DNA of 64,000 nt, from positions 1 through 64,000 of the forward strand of contig JAJRQO010000027.1 of the NCBI GenBank assembly GCA_024280215.1, in the 5' to 3' direction. Positions 17,504-26,219 of the stretch are shown here, piece after piece; the stretch's first letter is position 1, and the number at the start of each line of letters is the position of its first letter. Under the pieces are notes generated by a model that saw only the letters and a list, made by a program, of their open reading frames with translations, was not told where the DNA came from and searched no databases. A program made the position numbers and the translations under genes. Source of the DNA: Candidatus Zixiibacteriota bacterium (GTDB lineage Bacteria > Zixibacteria > MSB-5A5 > GN15 > FEB-12).

Positions 17504-18153
17504 TATTTTTTCTTAATCTCCGCTAAATAGTTACGGGCAGCATCGGCTGTTTGTCCAGTTGTTTCAAATGAGAGAAAGCGGTCAAAATATGTTTTTGCCG
17601 AATCAAGTTGATTTACTGAATAGTATACGATACCTAAATTAAAATTAGCAATAGTGTGTTTCGGGTATTTTTGTGTCACAGTCATAAACTCTTCAATAGC
17701 TCGTTGTGGTAATCCCATACCATGTAAACAGGCTCCGTAGTCAGTACGAACATTTGGAGAATCTTCTTTGATATTTAATGCCCGTTTATACGCTTCTGCT
17801 GCCATTGGAAAATTACCCTGATCCATTGTTTGATTACCGAGTTGGACAAGAGTGTTATAGTCTGTTGGCATATTAGAAAGAGCCGAGGTCATCCCCTCAA
17901 CATCCTGATGGGAGCCGTCCATAACTTGTTGTTGAGGTGGTTGAGGTGGTGCTTCTGGTTGATTTATCACAAAATAACCTGCTGTAGCAATTACTAAAAC
18001 GGCAACAAGAATCAAAGTATCACGAGTTGAAGTATTTTTGGTCGGTTTAGCTTTTTGTTTTATTTGTTGAGACATTGCTGTCCCACATTCGGGGCAGAAT
18101 TTACTTTTTGCTTCCACCATAACATTGCATGAGGGGCATTTTTTTTCTGACAT
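17503..18153 (-). CDS. Zinc-ribbon, single-helix TPR protein
   Basis: 216 residues. The N-terminus is a zinc ribbon (CPSCNVMVEAKSKFCPECG). A membrane helix at about 47-63 (LILVAVLVIATAGYFVI) and a Pro/Gln-rich linker follow. TPR units then run from about residue 100 (YNTLVQLGNQTMDQGNFPMAAEAYKRAL, VRTDYGACLHGMG, ANFNLGIVYYSVNQLDSAKTYF). The protein is probably anchored in the inner membrane with the TPRs outside, as a scaffold. It is the first gene of the leftward pair with the permease, whose apparent start overlaps this stop codon. Confidence 0.82.
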   Translation of the reverse strand: MSEKKCPSCNVMVEAKSKFCPECGTAMSQQIKQKAKPTKNTSTRDTLILVAVLVIATAGYFVINQPEAPPQPPQQQVMDGSHQDVEGMTSALSNMPTDYNTLVQLGNQTMDQGNFPMAAEAYKRALNIKEDSPNVRTDYGACLHGMGLPQRAIEEFMTVTQKYPKHTIANFNLGIVYYSVNQLDSAKTYFDRFLSFETTGQTADAARNYLAEIKKK

Positions 18154-18235
18154 TCTCTAATCTCCATTTAGTTACCAATCAAGTTTCTTTTGGTAATGTA
18201 TGACATTTCTTTGAATAGTTCAAATTAAATAACTG

Positions 18236-18264
18236 GTGACAAGTCGATTTATTTCTCATATATT
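18236..18264 (+). promoter_or_regulatory. Predicted promoter of the M28 peptidase
   Basis: GTGACA, a 17-nt spacer and TATATT lie 33 nt before the ATG at 18298. Confidence 0.45.
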
Positions 18265-18297
18265 TAATAAAAATAAAAACTGAAGAAAGCCGATACG

Positions 18298-20043
18298 ATG
18301 AAAAAACTCCTGCTTATTACATTTGTTATATCTCTCACCGCATCAATTCAAGCGATTGAATCACAGTACCATATCACACCTGAATCAATCATGAAGCATA
18401 TTGAGGTGTTGGCTCATGACTCACTTGAAGGTCGTCAGATCGGCGAGCCAGGTGAGCTGAAAGCTGCTGAGTATATTCGGGCTCAGTTTAAAGCAGCGGG
18501 GCTATCAGCAATTGGGACAGATAACTATTTTCAATACTATGATTTTTTGAAAGAGATAAAGATAACGCCTGAAAATAACTCCTTTAATATTAATGGAACA
18601 TCATTAGTTTTGCATGAAGATTATATCCCATTAAAAGTATCATTCAACAATCTTCAATATATGCCAACTGCTTATGATGATCTTGGCACACAAATACAAC
18701 GGACTTCACTTAACATAATAGATGTTAATTTTGGTATTAAAATTTCTGATGATTCAGGTGTGTATAATGATTATGCGAACAAAGATGTAAAGGGGAAAAT
18801 TGTTTCTATAAAAAGATTTGCTCCTGACAAAAAAGATTATCCTCATGTTGATTTTAGTAAACATGAGTTACTAATTGATAAAATTAACACTGCAATTGCA
18901 CATAAAGTAAGTAGTATTATTTTTTATACTCCTGAAGGACACGACGATACATTAGTAGATCAGAGAGTTATAAAAATACTTTCAAAAGAAATCCCAATCT
19001 TCTTTTTCAAAAAAAGTGGCATGGAAAAGATAAATCAAGTATCTGATACTTACGATATGACGTTTTATATCGAATTAGATTATGTTCGTGATACGTCTCA
19101 AAATGTAATTGGAATCGTAGAGGGTGAGACCGACACGACCGTCATTATCGGAGCTCACTATGACCATCTCGGATGGGGCGACACCTATGCATCAAGCTAC
19201 AAAGGTGAACCTGCGATTCATAATGGTGCCGACGATAACGCATCGGGGGTTGCAGCCCTTATTGAGTTAGCTCATTACTATGCTCAGGCAAAAGAAAAGC
19301 CACATTACTCAATGCTGTTTATTGCATTTTCAGGTGAAGAAGCAGGGCTTTTAGGAGCTTCTAACTTTGCCAAAAACATGACAATTGACTCATCAAAAGT
19401 TCGCATGATGCTTAACATGGATATGATTGGTAGGCTCAAAGAGCAAGATAAAGGGCTGGCAATTATGGGTGTTGGCACCACAAACGAGTTCACAAACTTT
19501 TTTGATTCGTTGAACTATCAGGACGTCAAACTAACTCTCAGTAATGCTGGTTATGCCGCTTCCGACCATACTGCATTCACAACCGAAGAAATTCCAGCCC
19601 TTCATATTTTCACGGGAGCTCATAAAGATTACCATAAACCATCAGATGATATTGAAATGATTGATGCCGATGGCATTGTCAAAGTGACAAGATTTATGAA
19701 CACACTTATTTCCTATTTTGACACACTTGAAAAACCATTGACATTCACAAAACCAAAAAGTTCTCATGATGGAAAACGTCGAAAAAAATACTCGGTTACT
19801 TTGGGTGTCATCCCTGACCATGTTACCGAAGTACAAGGCTTCAGAATTGATGGTGTCATGGCAGACAAACCAGCAGAAAAAGCAGGTATGTTGAAGGGTG
19901 ATATTATCAAGAAACTTGGTGAAGTTGTCATTAATGATATTTATGATTATATGAATGCTTTGAGTAAATTCAAAAAAGGTGACACAGTGACCGCTATTGT
20001 CAAGCGAGGCGACAAAGAGATTGAATTATCAGTTACTTTTTAA
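18298..20043 (+). CDS. Exported M28 zinc aminopeptidase with PDZ domain
   Basis: 581-residue secreted or periplasmic peptidase. The signal peptide spans residues 1-19 (to SIQA). A protease-associated insert precedes the M28 catalytic domain, where the two-zinc site is complete: His in GAHYDHLGWG, Asp in GADDNASG, the Glu pair in FSGEEAGLLGA, Asp in MLNMDMIGRL, and the last His near HKDYHKPSDD. The C-terminal ~85 residues form a PDZ domain (GFRIDGVMADKPAEKAGMLKGDIIKKLG) that may recognise peptide ends. The stop lies one base from the stop of the convergent relA/spoT gene, so there is no room for a separate terminator. Confidence 0.92.
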   Translation: MKKLLLITFVISLTASIQAIESQYHITPESIMKHIEVLAHDSLEGRQIGEPGELKAAEYIRAQFKAAGLSAIGTDNYFQYYDFLKEIKITPENNSFNINGTSLVLHEDYIPLKVSFNNLQYMPTAYDDLGTQIQRTSLNIIDVNFGIKISDDSGVYNDYANKDVKGKIVSIKRFAPDKKDYPHVDFSKHELLIDKINTAIAHKVSSIIFYTPEGHDDTLVDQRVIKILSKEIPIFFFKKSGMEKINQVSDTYDMTFYIELDYVRDTSQNVIGIVEGETDTTVIIGAHYDHLGWGDTYASSYKGEPAIHNGADDNASGVAALIELAHYYAQAKEKPHYSMLFIAFSGEEAGLLGASNFAKNMTIDSSKVRMMLNMDMIGRLKEQDKGLAIMGVGTTNEFTNFFDSLNYQDVKLTLSNAGYAASDHTAFTTEEIPALHIFTGAHKDYHKPSDDIEMIDADGIVKVTRFMNTLISYFDTLEKPLTFTKPKSSHDGKRRKKYSVTLGVIPDHVTEVQGFRIDGVMADKPAEKAGMLKGDIIKKLGEVVINDIYDYMNALSKFKKGDTVTAIVKRGDKEIELSVTF

Positions 20044-20044
20044 A

Positions 20045-22186
20045 TTAGTCTGAACTTGATTCCATACCATCTTCACGATGCACGGATATGACGCCTTTGA
20101 TTTTTTTCACTTTGTCTAAGATACGATTCAGATGAGAGAGCGATGAAACCTCAACGACAAATTTACCAACTGCGGTTGTGTCTTGAGCTTTCATTTCAGC
20201 AGCCCTTACATTGGTGTCGGCATCAGCAATTGCCTGAGTAATATCCCTAAGCATATTTTTTCTATCTTCGACAATAATTTTGAGCTGAACAATAAATGAC
20301 TGTCCTTTGGCAGTATCCCAAGTGACATCAATTTTCCGTTCAGGGTTTTCAGCATAGAGATGGTTGGCAGATGTACAGTCAAACCGATGAATAGTGACAC
20401 CTCTTCCCCTGCTGATAAATCCGACGATTTCTTCTCCAGGTACAGGCTGACAACATCCCGCAAATCGAAACATCATGTTGTCCATACCATGCACTTTGAT
20501 TCCTTTTGAACCCCGGATTCGGTCGATGACTTTATCGACAAATCCAATCTCAGGAGCCTTTTTATCAGGAAGAATGAGTTCTATGAGAGGTCGTGATGAT
20601 TTTGAACCATTGCCAATTGCAGCATATAAATCTTCGAGTGTCTTTTTGTCGAGTTGTTCGGCATACCCCTGTAAAATATCATCAGATGGAAGTTTTAAAC
20701 GAAGTTCTTTGAGTTTTCTTGCGACTATTTCTTTTCCGAGCGTAACCGACTGTTCAAAGCCTGCCTGTTTAAGCCATTTTCTAATACGTGTTCGTGCCGA
20801 AGATGTTTTAACAAGTTTCAGCCAGTCATGTGATGGAGTACGATTTGGGTTAGTGATAATATCGACAACATCACCAGACTTTAGTTTTGTCGAAAGAGGC
20901 TGCAGTCTCCCATTGATTTTTGAACCAGCACAATGTAGCCCTACATCTGTATGAATTTGAAAAGCAAAGTCGAGTGGTGTCGAACCTAATGGTAGATGAA
21001 TCAATTTTTGGTTTGGTGTAAAGATAAATATATCTTCTGAAAACAAATCGATTTTGAGATATTCCATAAAGTCAGATGGATTGGTCATCTCTTTCTGCCA
21101 TTCTAAAACATCACGCAACCAAATCATCTGACGATCAGATTTACTCATCTGCTGTTTGCCCTCTTTGTAGAGCCAGTGAGCAGCGATACCATTTTCGGCA
21201 ACGTAGTGCATTTGGTGAGTTCGAATCTGAATTTCAATCATTTTGTTCTGAGGTCCAAAAACTGTGGTATGAAGCGAACAGTATCCATTTGGTTTTGGAT
21301 TTGCGATATAATCATGAAACCGATCTGGTACAGGCTTCCAAAGTGAATGCAAAATCCCCATTGCATGATAACAATCACGCTCTGTATTGACTATCACTCG
21401 AATGGCAAAGAGGTCATAAATTTCTTCATAGGGAACTTTGCGAATACGGATTTTTCGATAAATAGAATCAAAGTGTTTTGCCCGCCCGTAAACTTCAGCG
21501 GTTATTTTATCAGATTCAAGAGCCTCTTTTACAGGTGAAACAAACTCAGCGATATACTCTTCGCGTTCTTCTTTACGCTCATCGACCCTATTCATTATAT
21601 CAATATAAACATCAGACTCTAAATACTTTAAGGATAAGTCTTCAAGCTCTACTTTAACCTTATTGATACCAAACCGATGTGCCAGTGGACAATAAATATC
21701 TCGAGTTTCCTGAGCTATTCGTTTTTGCTTTTCTGGAGGAAGATGTTCTAAAGTTCGCATATTGTGAAGCCTGTCAGCGAGCTTCATCAGGATTACCCTG
21801 ATATCCTTTGCCATAGACAAAAGCATTTTACGAAAATACTCGACTTGCTGTTCTTCACGTGAGCCATATTTCATTGCACCAATCTTTGTGACGCCATCAA
21901 CAAGTTCAGCGATTTCATCACCAAATTCGACTCGTAAATTTTCAATGGTGATATCGGTATCCTCGACAACATCATGCACAAGTCCAGCAGCAATCGTTGT
22001 AGAGTCCATGTGTTGCTCGGCTAAGATGAATGCGACTTCGAGACAATGCTCAACATACGGCTCTCCAGACTTACGCATCTGTCCCTGATGGGACTCATTG
22101 GAAAATTCATATGCTTTCCGAATAAGCGGGATATTCACATTGGCATTAAATGCTTCAATTCTTATGATAAATTCAGCAAGATTCAT
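20045..22186 (-). CDS. Bifunctional (p)ppGpp synthetase/hydrolase RelA/SpoT
   Basis: 713-residue stringent-response enzyme. The N-terminal HD hydrolase domain has HCLEVAFIL and HDVVEDTDI, so hydrolysis is likely intact. The synthetase domain follows (YDLFAIRVIV, NPKPNGYCSLHTTV, EIQIRTHQMHYVAENGIAAHW). After it come a TGS domain (IFTPNQKLIHLPLGSTPLDFAFQIH), a zinc-finger/helical part with HRFDC, and a C-terminal ACT domain. Length and order match Rel. Both activities can therefore be expected. It is the last gene of the envelope cluster, 6 nt after the GT9 gene, and converges with the M28 gene. Confidence 0.95.
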   Translation of the reverse strand: MNLAEFIIRIEAFNANVNIPLIRKAYEFSNESHQGQMRKSGEPYVEHCLEVAFILAEQHMDSTTIAAGLVHDVVEDTDITIENLRVEFGDEIAELVDGVTKIGAMKYGSREEQQVEYFRKMLLSMAKDIRVILMKLADRLHNMRTLEHLPPEKQKRIAQETRDIYCPLAHRFGINKVKVELEDLSLKYLESDVYIDIMNRVDERKEEREEYIAEFVSPVKEALESDKITAEVYGRAKHFDSIYRKIRIRKVPYEEIYDLFAIRVIVNTERDCYHAMGILHSLWKPVPDRFHDYIANPKPNGYCSLHTTVFGPQNKMIEIQIRTHQMHYVAENGIAAHWLYKEGKQQMSKSDRQMIWLRDVLEWQKEMTNPSDFMEYLKIDLFSEDIFIFTPNQKLIHLPLGSTPLDFAFQIHTDVGLHCAGSKINGRLQPLSTKLKSGDVVDIITNPNRTPSHDWLKLVKTSSARTRIRKWLKQAGFEQSVTLGKEIVARKLKELRLKLPSDDILQGYAEQLDKKTLEDLYAAIGNGSKSSRPLIELILPDKKAPEIGFVDKVIDRIRGSKGIKVHGMDNMMFRFAGCCQPVPGEEIVGFISRGRGVTIHRFDCTSANHLYAENPERKIDVTWDTAKGQSFIVQLKIIVEDRKNMLRDITQAIADADTNVRAAEMKAQDTTAVGKFVVEVSSLSHLNRILDKVKKIKGVISVHREDGMESSSD

Positions 22187-22192
22187 ATAACT

Positions 22193-23224
22193 TTAACTCG
22201 AAATAACTTTCAATACTTTAGTGGCGACATCGCCAGGTTCAATTTTTTCCATACACGCACATTTACCATCAGGACAGTTACAACTGACATCAGGTTGCAC
22301 GACAACATTGCCAGTCCCAAGCGGTCCCCATCTTGTAGGAGACATCGATTTCTTACTTGGATAAAGCCCAACAGTTTTCGTACCAACAGCAACCGCCAGA
22401 TGAAGTGGTCCAGTTGAATTTGCGACAACAACTTTGGCAAGCGAAAGCACTGCCGACAAGGTACGTAGATCGGTACTTCCAGTTATCTGGTTCATATCTG
22501 CAAATCCAATCTTATTGGAAAGATTATCAAACATCTTCCCCTCATCTTTGGAACCTGAGACAACCACTACAACGCCTTGGCTCTCGAGTTTTTTGTATAG
22601 CTGTAAAAATCGTTCCGATGACCACGCTTCAGCAGAGCCACCCGAACCAGGATGTAAAACGATAAAATCTCTTTCAACTCCAGCGACCTTGAGTGTTTTC
22701 TCGGCACTTAAAATATCTTTTTCGGTAAGATATACTTTTGGGTCAACCACCGTCTCTCCATCTTTAAAAAATGACATAAAATCTAAGTTATAGGCTGATT
22801 CATGTTTGATATTTTTCTTGCGGCTATGTAGCAGACGAGTATTAAAAAAGATAGAGTGAAACCGTCCAGCAGTACCAATTCTAATAGGGATTTCAGCTTT
22901 ATAATATAAGCGAGAGATTTGTCTCTCTGGGTACAGGACGATTACAATGTCGTATTTTTCTTTTTTAATTTTTTGTAATAAATCTTTTCGATAGAGATTA
23001 TTAGAATGTAATTGGTCATTTTGCACACGTAAGATTTTATTGATAGCATCATTATGTTCTAAAATCGGAGAGGCATAAAGCGACGCCATTACATCTACTT
23101 TGCAATTTGGATATCGTTTTTTAAATGTTTCTACAAATGGAAGTGCCAAAACTAAATCACCAAGTTTGTCAGTCCTGCTAATTAAAACTTTATCACCATC
23201 ATTTATTTGAATCGGTTTGTTCAT
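22193..23224 (-). CDS. Glycosyltransferase family 9 (heptosyltransferase-like)
   Basis: 343 residues with the GT9 pattern: N-terminal ISRTDKLGDLVLALPFVETFKKRYP, central FIVLHPGSGGSAEAWSSERF and the nucleotide-sugar region VVVANSTGPLHLAVAVGTKTVGLYP. Such enzymes add heptose to the lipopolysaccharide core on the cytoplasmic face of the inner membrane. A short cysteine-rich tail (CNCPDGKCACM) near residue 325 is unusual and could bind a metal. It sits between the GT2 gene (adjacent) and relA/spoT. Acceptor and exact sugar are unknown. Confidence 0.9.
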   Translation of the reverse strand: MNKPIQINDGDKVLISRTDKLGDLVLALPFVETFKKRYPNCKVDVMASLYASPILEHNDAINKILRVQNDQLHSNNLYRKDLLQKIKKEKYDIVIVLYPERQISRLYYKAEIPIRIGTAGRFHSIFFNTRLLHSRKKNIKHESAYNLDFMSFFKDGETVVDPKVYLTEKDILSAEKTLKVAGVERDFIVLHPGSGGSAEAWSSERFLQLYKKLESQGVVVVVSGSKDEGKMFDNLSNKIGFADMNQITGSTDLRTLSAVLSLAKVVVANSTGPLHLAVAVGTKTVGLYPSKKSMSPTRWGPLGTGNVVVQPDVSCNCPDGKCACMEKIEPGDVATKVLKVISS

Positions 23225-23983
23225 TTATCGTTTGTCTTTCTTCTTAATTAATTCGCGTAATTTAGCATATTTAACCATAACCGCAACAGCAGAAAGAAAA
23301 GAAATTAAAAAACCTTCAACTCCGTCTAAAAAGCCTTTTTTCAAGATATAGTGCTTTATAAATGCTGCTATTGGTTTTATGCATATACCAAAAAAGCCCG
23401 AAGATTTCCCGCGAGCGAATAAATCATCTGCTCCCATGCGAGTGTATATATTAAATTTACGAAAATATTCATCTAATGTTGGATAGCTATAATGCAATAA
23501 ATCGTTTTTAAGGTATCTTTTATCACCAGCAATTTCGACCGCTTCATGGACTATATTACTATTAAATCCGCCCTTTGTTTTATTAAATAATCTGAGAATA
23601 TGGTCAGGGTACCAATTTGAATAATTTATCCATCTTCCCATAAAATTTGTTTTCCGAGGTATGAGGTAACCATCGGCCAGGTCGTTTTCAGAAAGCGTAT
23701 TCTTTATTTCACTTTCAAGATCAGCAGAGACTTCCTCATCGGCATCTATTGAGAATATCCATTCATGTGAAGTCTGCTTGACACCCTCTTGCTTGGCAGG
23801 ACCATACCCACGCCAAACGGGTGAATAAATTCTGGCATTATATTCGGTAGCAATTTCAAGCGTCTTATCATCTGATTGTGAATCTATCAACACGATTTCA
23901 TCAGCCCATTTGACCGACTCAAGACAACGGCGTATATTTTTCTCTTCATTTTTAGAAATAATTACAACTGAGATTTTTCTCAT
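23225..23983 (-). CDS. Glycosyltransferase family 2, WaaE/KdtX-like
   Basis: 252 residues with a GT-A fold: ISVVIISKNEEKNIRRCLESVKWADEIVLIDSQSDD at the N-terminus, then the metal-binding FSIDADEEV. The LIPRKTNFMGRWINYSNWYPDHILRLF stretch is typical of the WaaE/KdtX-like group that decorates the lipopolysaccharide inner core. A hydrophobic C-terminal segment may attach it to the membrane. It overlaps the upstream GT9 gene by 4 nt (ATGA). Confidence 0.88.
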   Translation of the reverse strand: MRKISVVIISKNEEKNIRRCLESVKWADEIVLIDSQSDDKTLEIATEYNARIYSPVWRGYGPAKQEGVKQTSHEWIFSIDADEEVSADLESEIKNTLSENDLADGYLIPRKTNFMGRWINYSNWYPDHILRLFNKTKGGFNSNIVHEAVEIAGDKRYLKNDLLHYSYPTLDEYFRKFNIYTRMGADDLFARGKSSGFFGICIKPIAAFIKHYILKKGFLDGVEGFLISFLSAVAVMVKYAKLRELIKKKDKR

Positions 23984-25089
23984 TTTATCACCGATTCAGA
24001 TTCAACTAATTTTTCAAAAGTATCAAAGACTTGTTCAACTGTAATATCGAAAATATTACCATCATTTGCTGAGACAACCGCACCAATTTCTTGGTCGTAT
24101 GGTCGCCAAAGTAAAAAGTTCTTCATAAATTTGCTATATAATCCAACTACAGGTACATCAAAAGCTCGTGCAATATGGACAAGTGATGTGTCAGGGGTAA
24201 TCATCAAATCAAGTTTGGCAATAAGTGCCGAGACTGCTGTGAGGCTCATATTGTCTGGGATGAGTGAAATGCGAGAGTCGATAGAATCCAATAGAGGTTT
24301 GGCACGGTCACGTTCATCGGGTGTTGTAAACAAGAGGATTTTATATTCTTGATTGGAAGCGATTATTTTTTTACAGAGTGCGATAGATTTTTCGATCGCC
24401 CAAATTCGTGTTGGAGCTCCAGCAGAAAGATTGTAGCCGATAATTTTTGTGCGTGGTGATTCTTTGAGAGCATCTATTGTTTTGTTGGCAAAGACTATTT
24501 CTTCTTCTGAGATATACGGCTCAGCGTAACCTGATTCTTTTGTGGAATCAATTCCGAAAGCATCTAAAATTTTCAGTGTATTCTCTATTATGTGATTAGT
24601 GTTGTCTGTCCTATAAAGATAATTATAGTCATAGTATATTTTATGTTTGTTCTTGCCGATGCCTATTCGTGGTTTACCTGGAGCAGATAGTTGTGAAAGA
24701 AATAACGCCGTCACTGAGTCATCACCAATCATATCAACGACACAATCGTACTTAGCTTTTCGCATCGCTTTAAGAGTTTTAAAATCTTTGATAGGATTTT
24801 TGAGATACATATAAATTTTGGCAAAACGTCTGTCATTTTTAATAATTGCTTTGTTGCGCAGTGAACCAAGAATCGAAATTTCAATATGTGGAAAATGTCG
24901 TTTTAACCCATCAAAGACAGGAAAAGAAATGACCATGTCGCCTAATTTTTCAGGGCGGAGAAAAAGCACTTTAGAAATTTTATTACCATCAATCGGTTTA
25001 AATTCTTTTTGTCCTATCGTAAAAAACAGTTTGAACAGAGAAAAGACAAACGCTTTGAATTTGTGTTCTAATGGTTTCAAGGCTTCCAT
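23980..25089 (-). CDS. Glycosyltransferase family 9 (heptosyltransferase-like), second copy
   Basis: 369 residues with GT9 features: VLFLRPEKLGDMVISFPVFDGLKRHFP, IIGYNLSAGAPTRIWAIEKS and DLMITPDTSLVHIARAFDVPVVGLYS. It probably acts before or after the other GT9 enzyme on the lipopolysaccharide core. The ORF track begins at 25134, but AGGAG lies 9 nt before the ATG at 25089, which overlaps the upstream stop as TGATG. I therefore take 25089 (MEALKPLEH) as the start. Only the first ~15 residues are affected. Confidence 0.88.
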   Translation of the reverse strand: MEALKPLEHKFKAFVFSLFKLFFTIGQKEFKPIDGNKISKVLFLRPEKLGDMVISFPVFDGLKRHFPHIEISILGSLRNKAIIKNDRRFAKIYMYLKNPIKDFKTLKAMRKAKYDCVVDMIGDDSVTALFLSQLSAPGKPRIGIGKNKHKIYYDYNYLYRTDNTNHIIENTLKILDAFGIDSTKESGYAEPYISEEEIVFANKTIDALKESPRTKIIGYNLSAGAPTRIWAIEKSIALCKKIIASNQEYKILLFTTPDERDRAKPLLDSIDSRISLIPDNMSLTAVSALIAKLDLMITPDTSLVHIARAFDVPVVGLYSKFMKNFLLWRPYDQEIGAVVSANDGNIFDITVEQVFDTFEKLVESESVIK

Positions 25090-26219
25090 CAGATATTCTC
25101 CTGCGATGATTCTTGAACGACGGAATGGTAGCATGATTCGATTTTGTCAATCATAGTGTGCATTTGAAAATGTGTTTCAAACCGTTTTCGGCTATTTGAC
25201 GCAAACGATTTAAACTGCTCTTTATCATTAAGCAATGCGATGACAGCTTTTGACAAGGCTTCGGAATTGCATGTTTCTACTAATATTGCATTGTAGCCAT
25301 CTTGTACGACTTCAGGGATTCCTCCAACTCGAGATGCAACAATCGGAAGCGATGCTCTCATCCCCTCTAAAATTGCGATACCAAACGGCTCGACTCTTGA
25401 TGGGTGTATCATCAAATCAGCACCAAGTAATTCGTTGTAGATATTATCAAGCATCCCGCAAAAGATAAAGTTATCTGATAGATTATGTTTTGCTATCATC
25501 TGTTGTAAGAATTCTTGTCTGGGTCCATCACCCAAGAAAAGAAAACGGATGTTCGGAAATTCTTTAACAATTTCAGGAGCGGCATCTATAAGATACTCAT
25601 GTGCTTTCTGTTCGACAAAACGCCCCGAAGTAACCGAGATGATTACATCGCTGGGTAATTTATATTTCTGAGTCAAACTCCTATGTGCGTTTTTTTTATT
25701 AGTAAGAGACGAATCTAAATCGTCAATAGAAATTGGGATAACTTCGGTAATTTCTTTTTCAATATAGCCTAATGCTGTGATTTCATCTTTGAGAGATTGC
25801 GACGGTGTGATAACTTTATCAATCAATTTTGGTGTCAAAAATTTGTGAATAAAGGCGTCTTTGGTAATATTCAGTCCAACCGACCAGACAATTTTTGTAC
25901 TGCCTTGCAGGCGCGCTGCTAATCCACCAAGACGGATATCTTTGTTAAAATTCACAGTAAGAATATCGATTTTATGCTCAACCAAATAGTTTTTAATCGT
26001 TGTAATAGTCGACGGGTTAAAATCACCTGATATATCAAGAGGTAACAACTGTAATTCTTTGTGGGGTTCCCCTGCCCTACTCAAAAAATAAGAATCTTTG
26101 CGACCGATGAGAGTAACTTTGTGATTGCGACCTGCAAGCCCAACGGCAGCCAAACGTATCCACTCTTCCATGCCACCATATATTTCTGTTTCAATCGAAT
26201 TCAGAAAGGCAATATTCAT
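25089..26219 (-). CDS. Glycosyltransferase family 4
   Basis: 376 residues with a GT-B fold: the N-terminal acceptor domain opens SIETEIYGGMEEWIRLAAVGLAGRNHKVTLIG. The C-terminal donor domain has SVTSGRFVEQKAHEYLIDA, RFLFLGDGP and the E-x7-E region RVEPFGIAILEGMRASLPIVASRVGGIPEV. It probably adds a sugar during lipopolysaccharide core assembly, given its position between MsbA-like and GT9 genes. The ATG overlaps the MsbA-like stop by 4 nt. Confidence 0.9.
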   Translation of the reverse strand: MNIAFLNSIETEIYGGMEEWIRLAAVGLAGRNHKVTLIGRKDSYFLSRAGEPHKELQLLPLDISGDFNPSTITTIKNYLVEHKIDILTVNFNKDIRLGGLAARLQGSTKIVWSVGLNITKDAFIHKFLTPKLIDKVITPSQSLKDEITALGYIEKEITEVIPISIDDLDSSLTNKKNAHRSLTQKYKLPSDVIISVTSGRFVEQKAHEYLIDAAPEIVKEFPNIRFLFLGDGPRQEFLQQMIAKHNLSDNFIFCGMLDNIYNELLGADLMIHPSRVEPFGIAILEGMRASLPIVASRVGGIPEVVQDGYNAILVETCNSEALSKAVIALLNDKEQFKSFASNSRKRFETHFQMHTMIDKIESCYHSVVQESSQENI

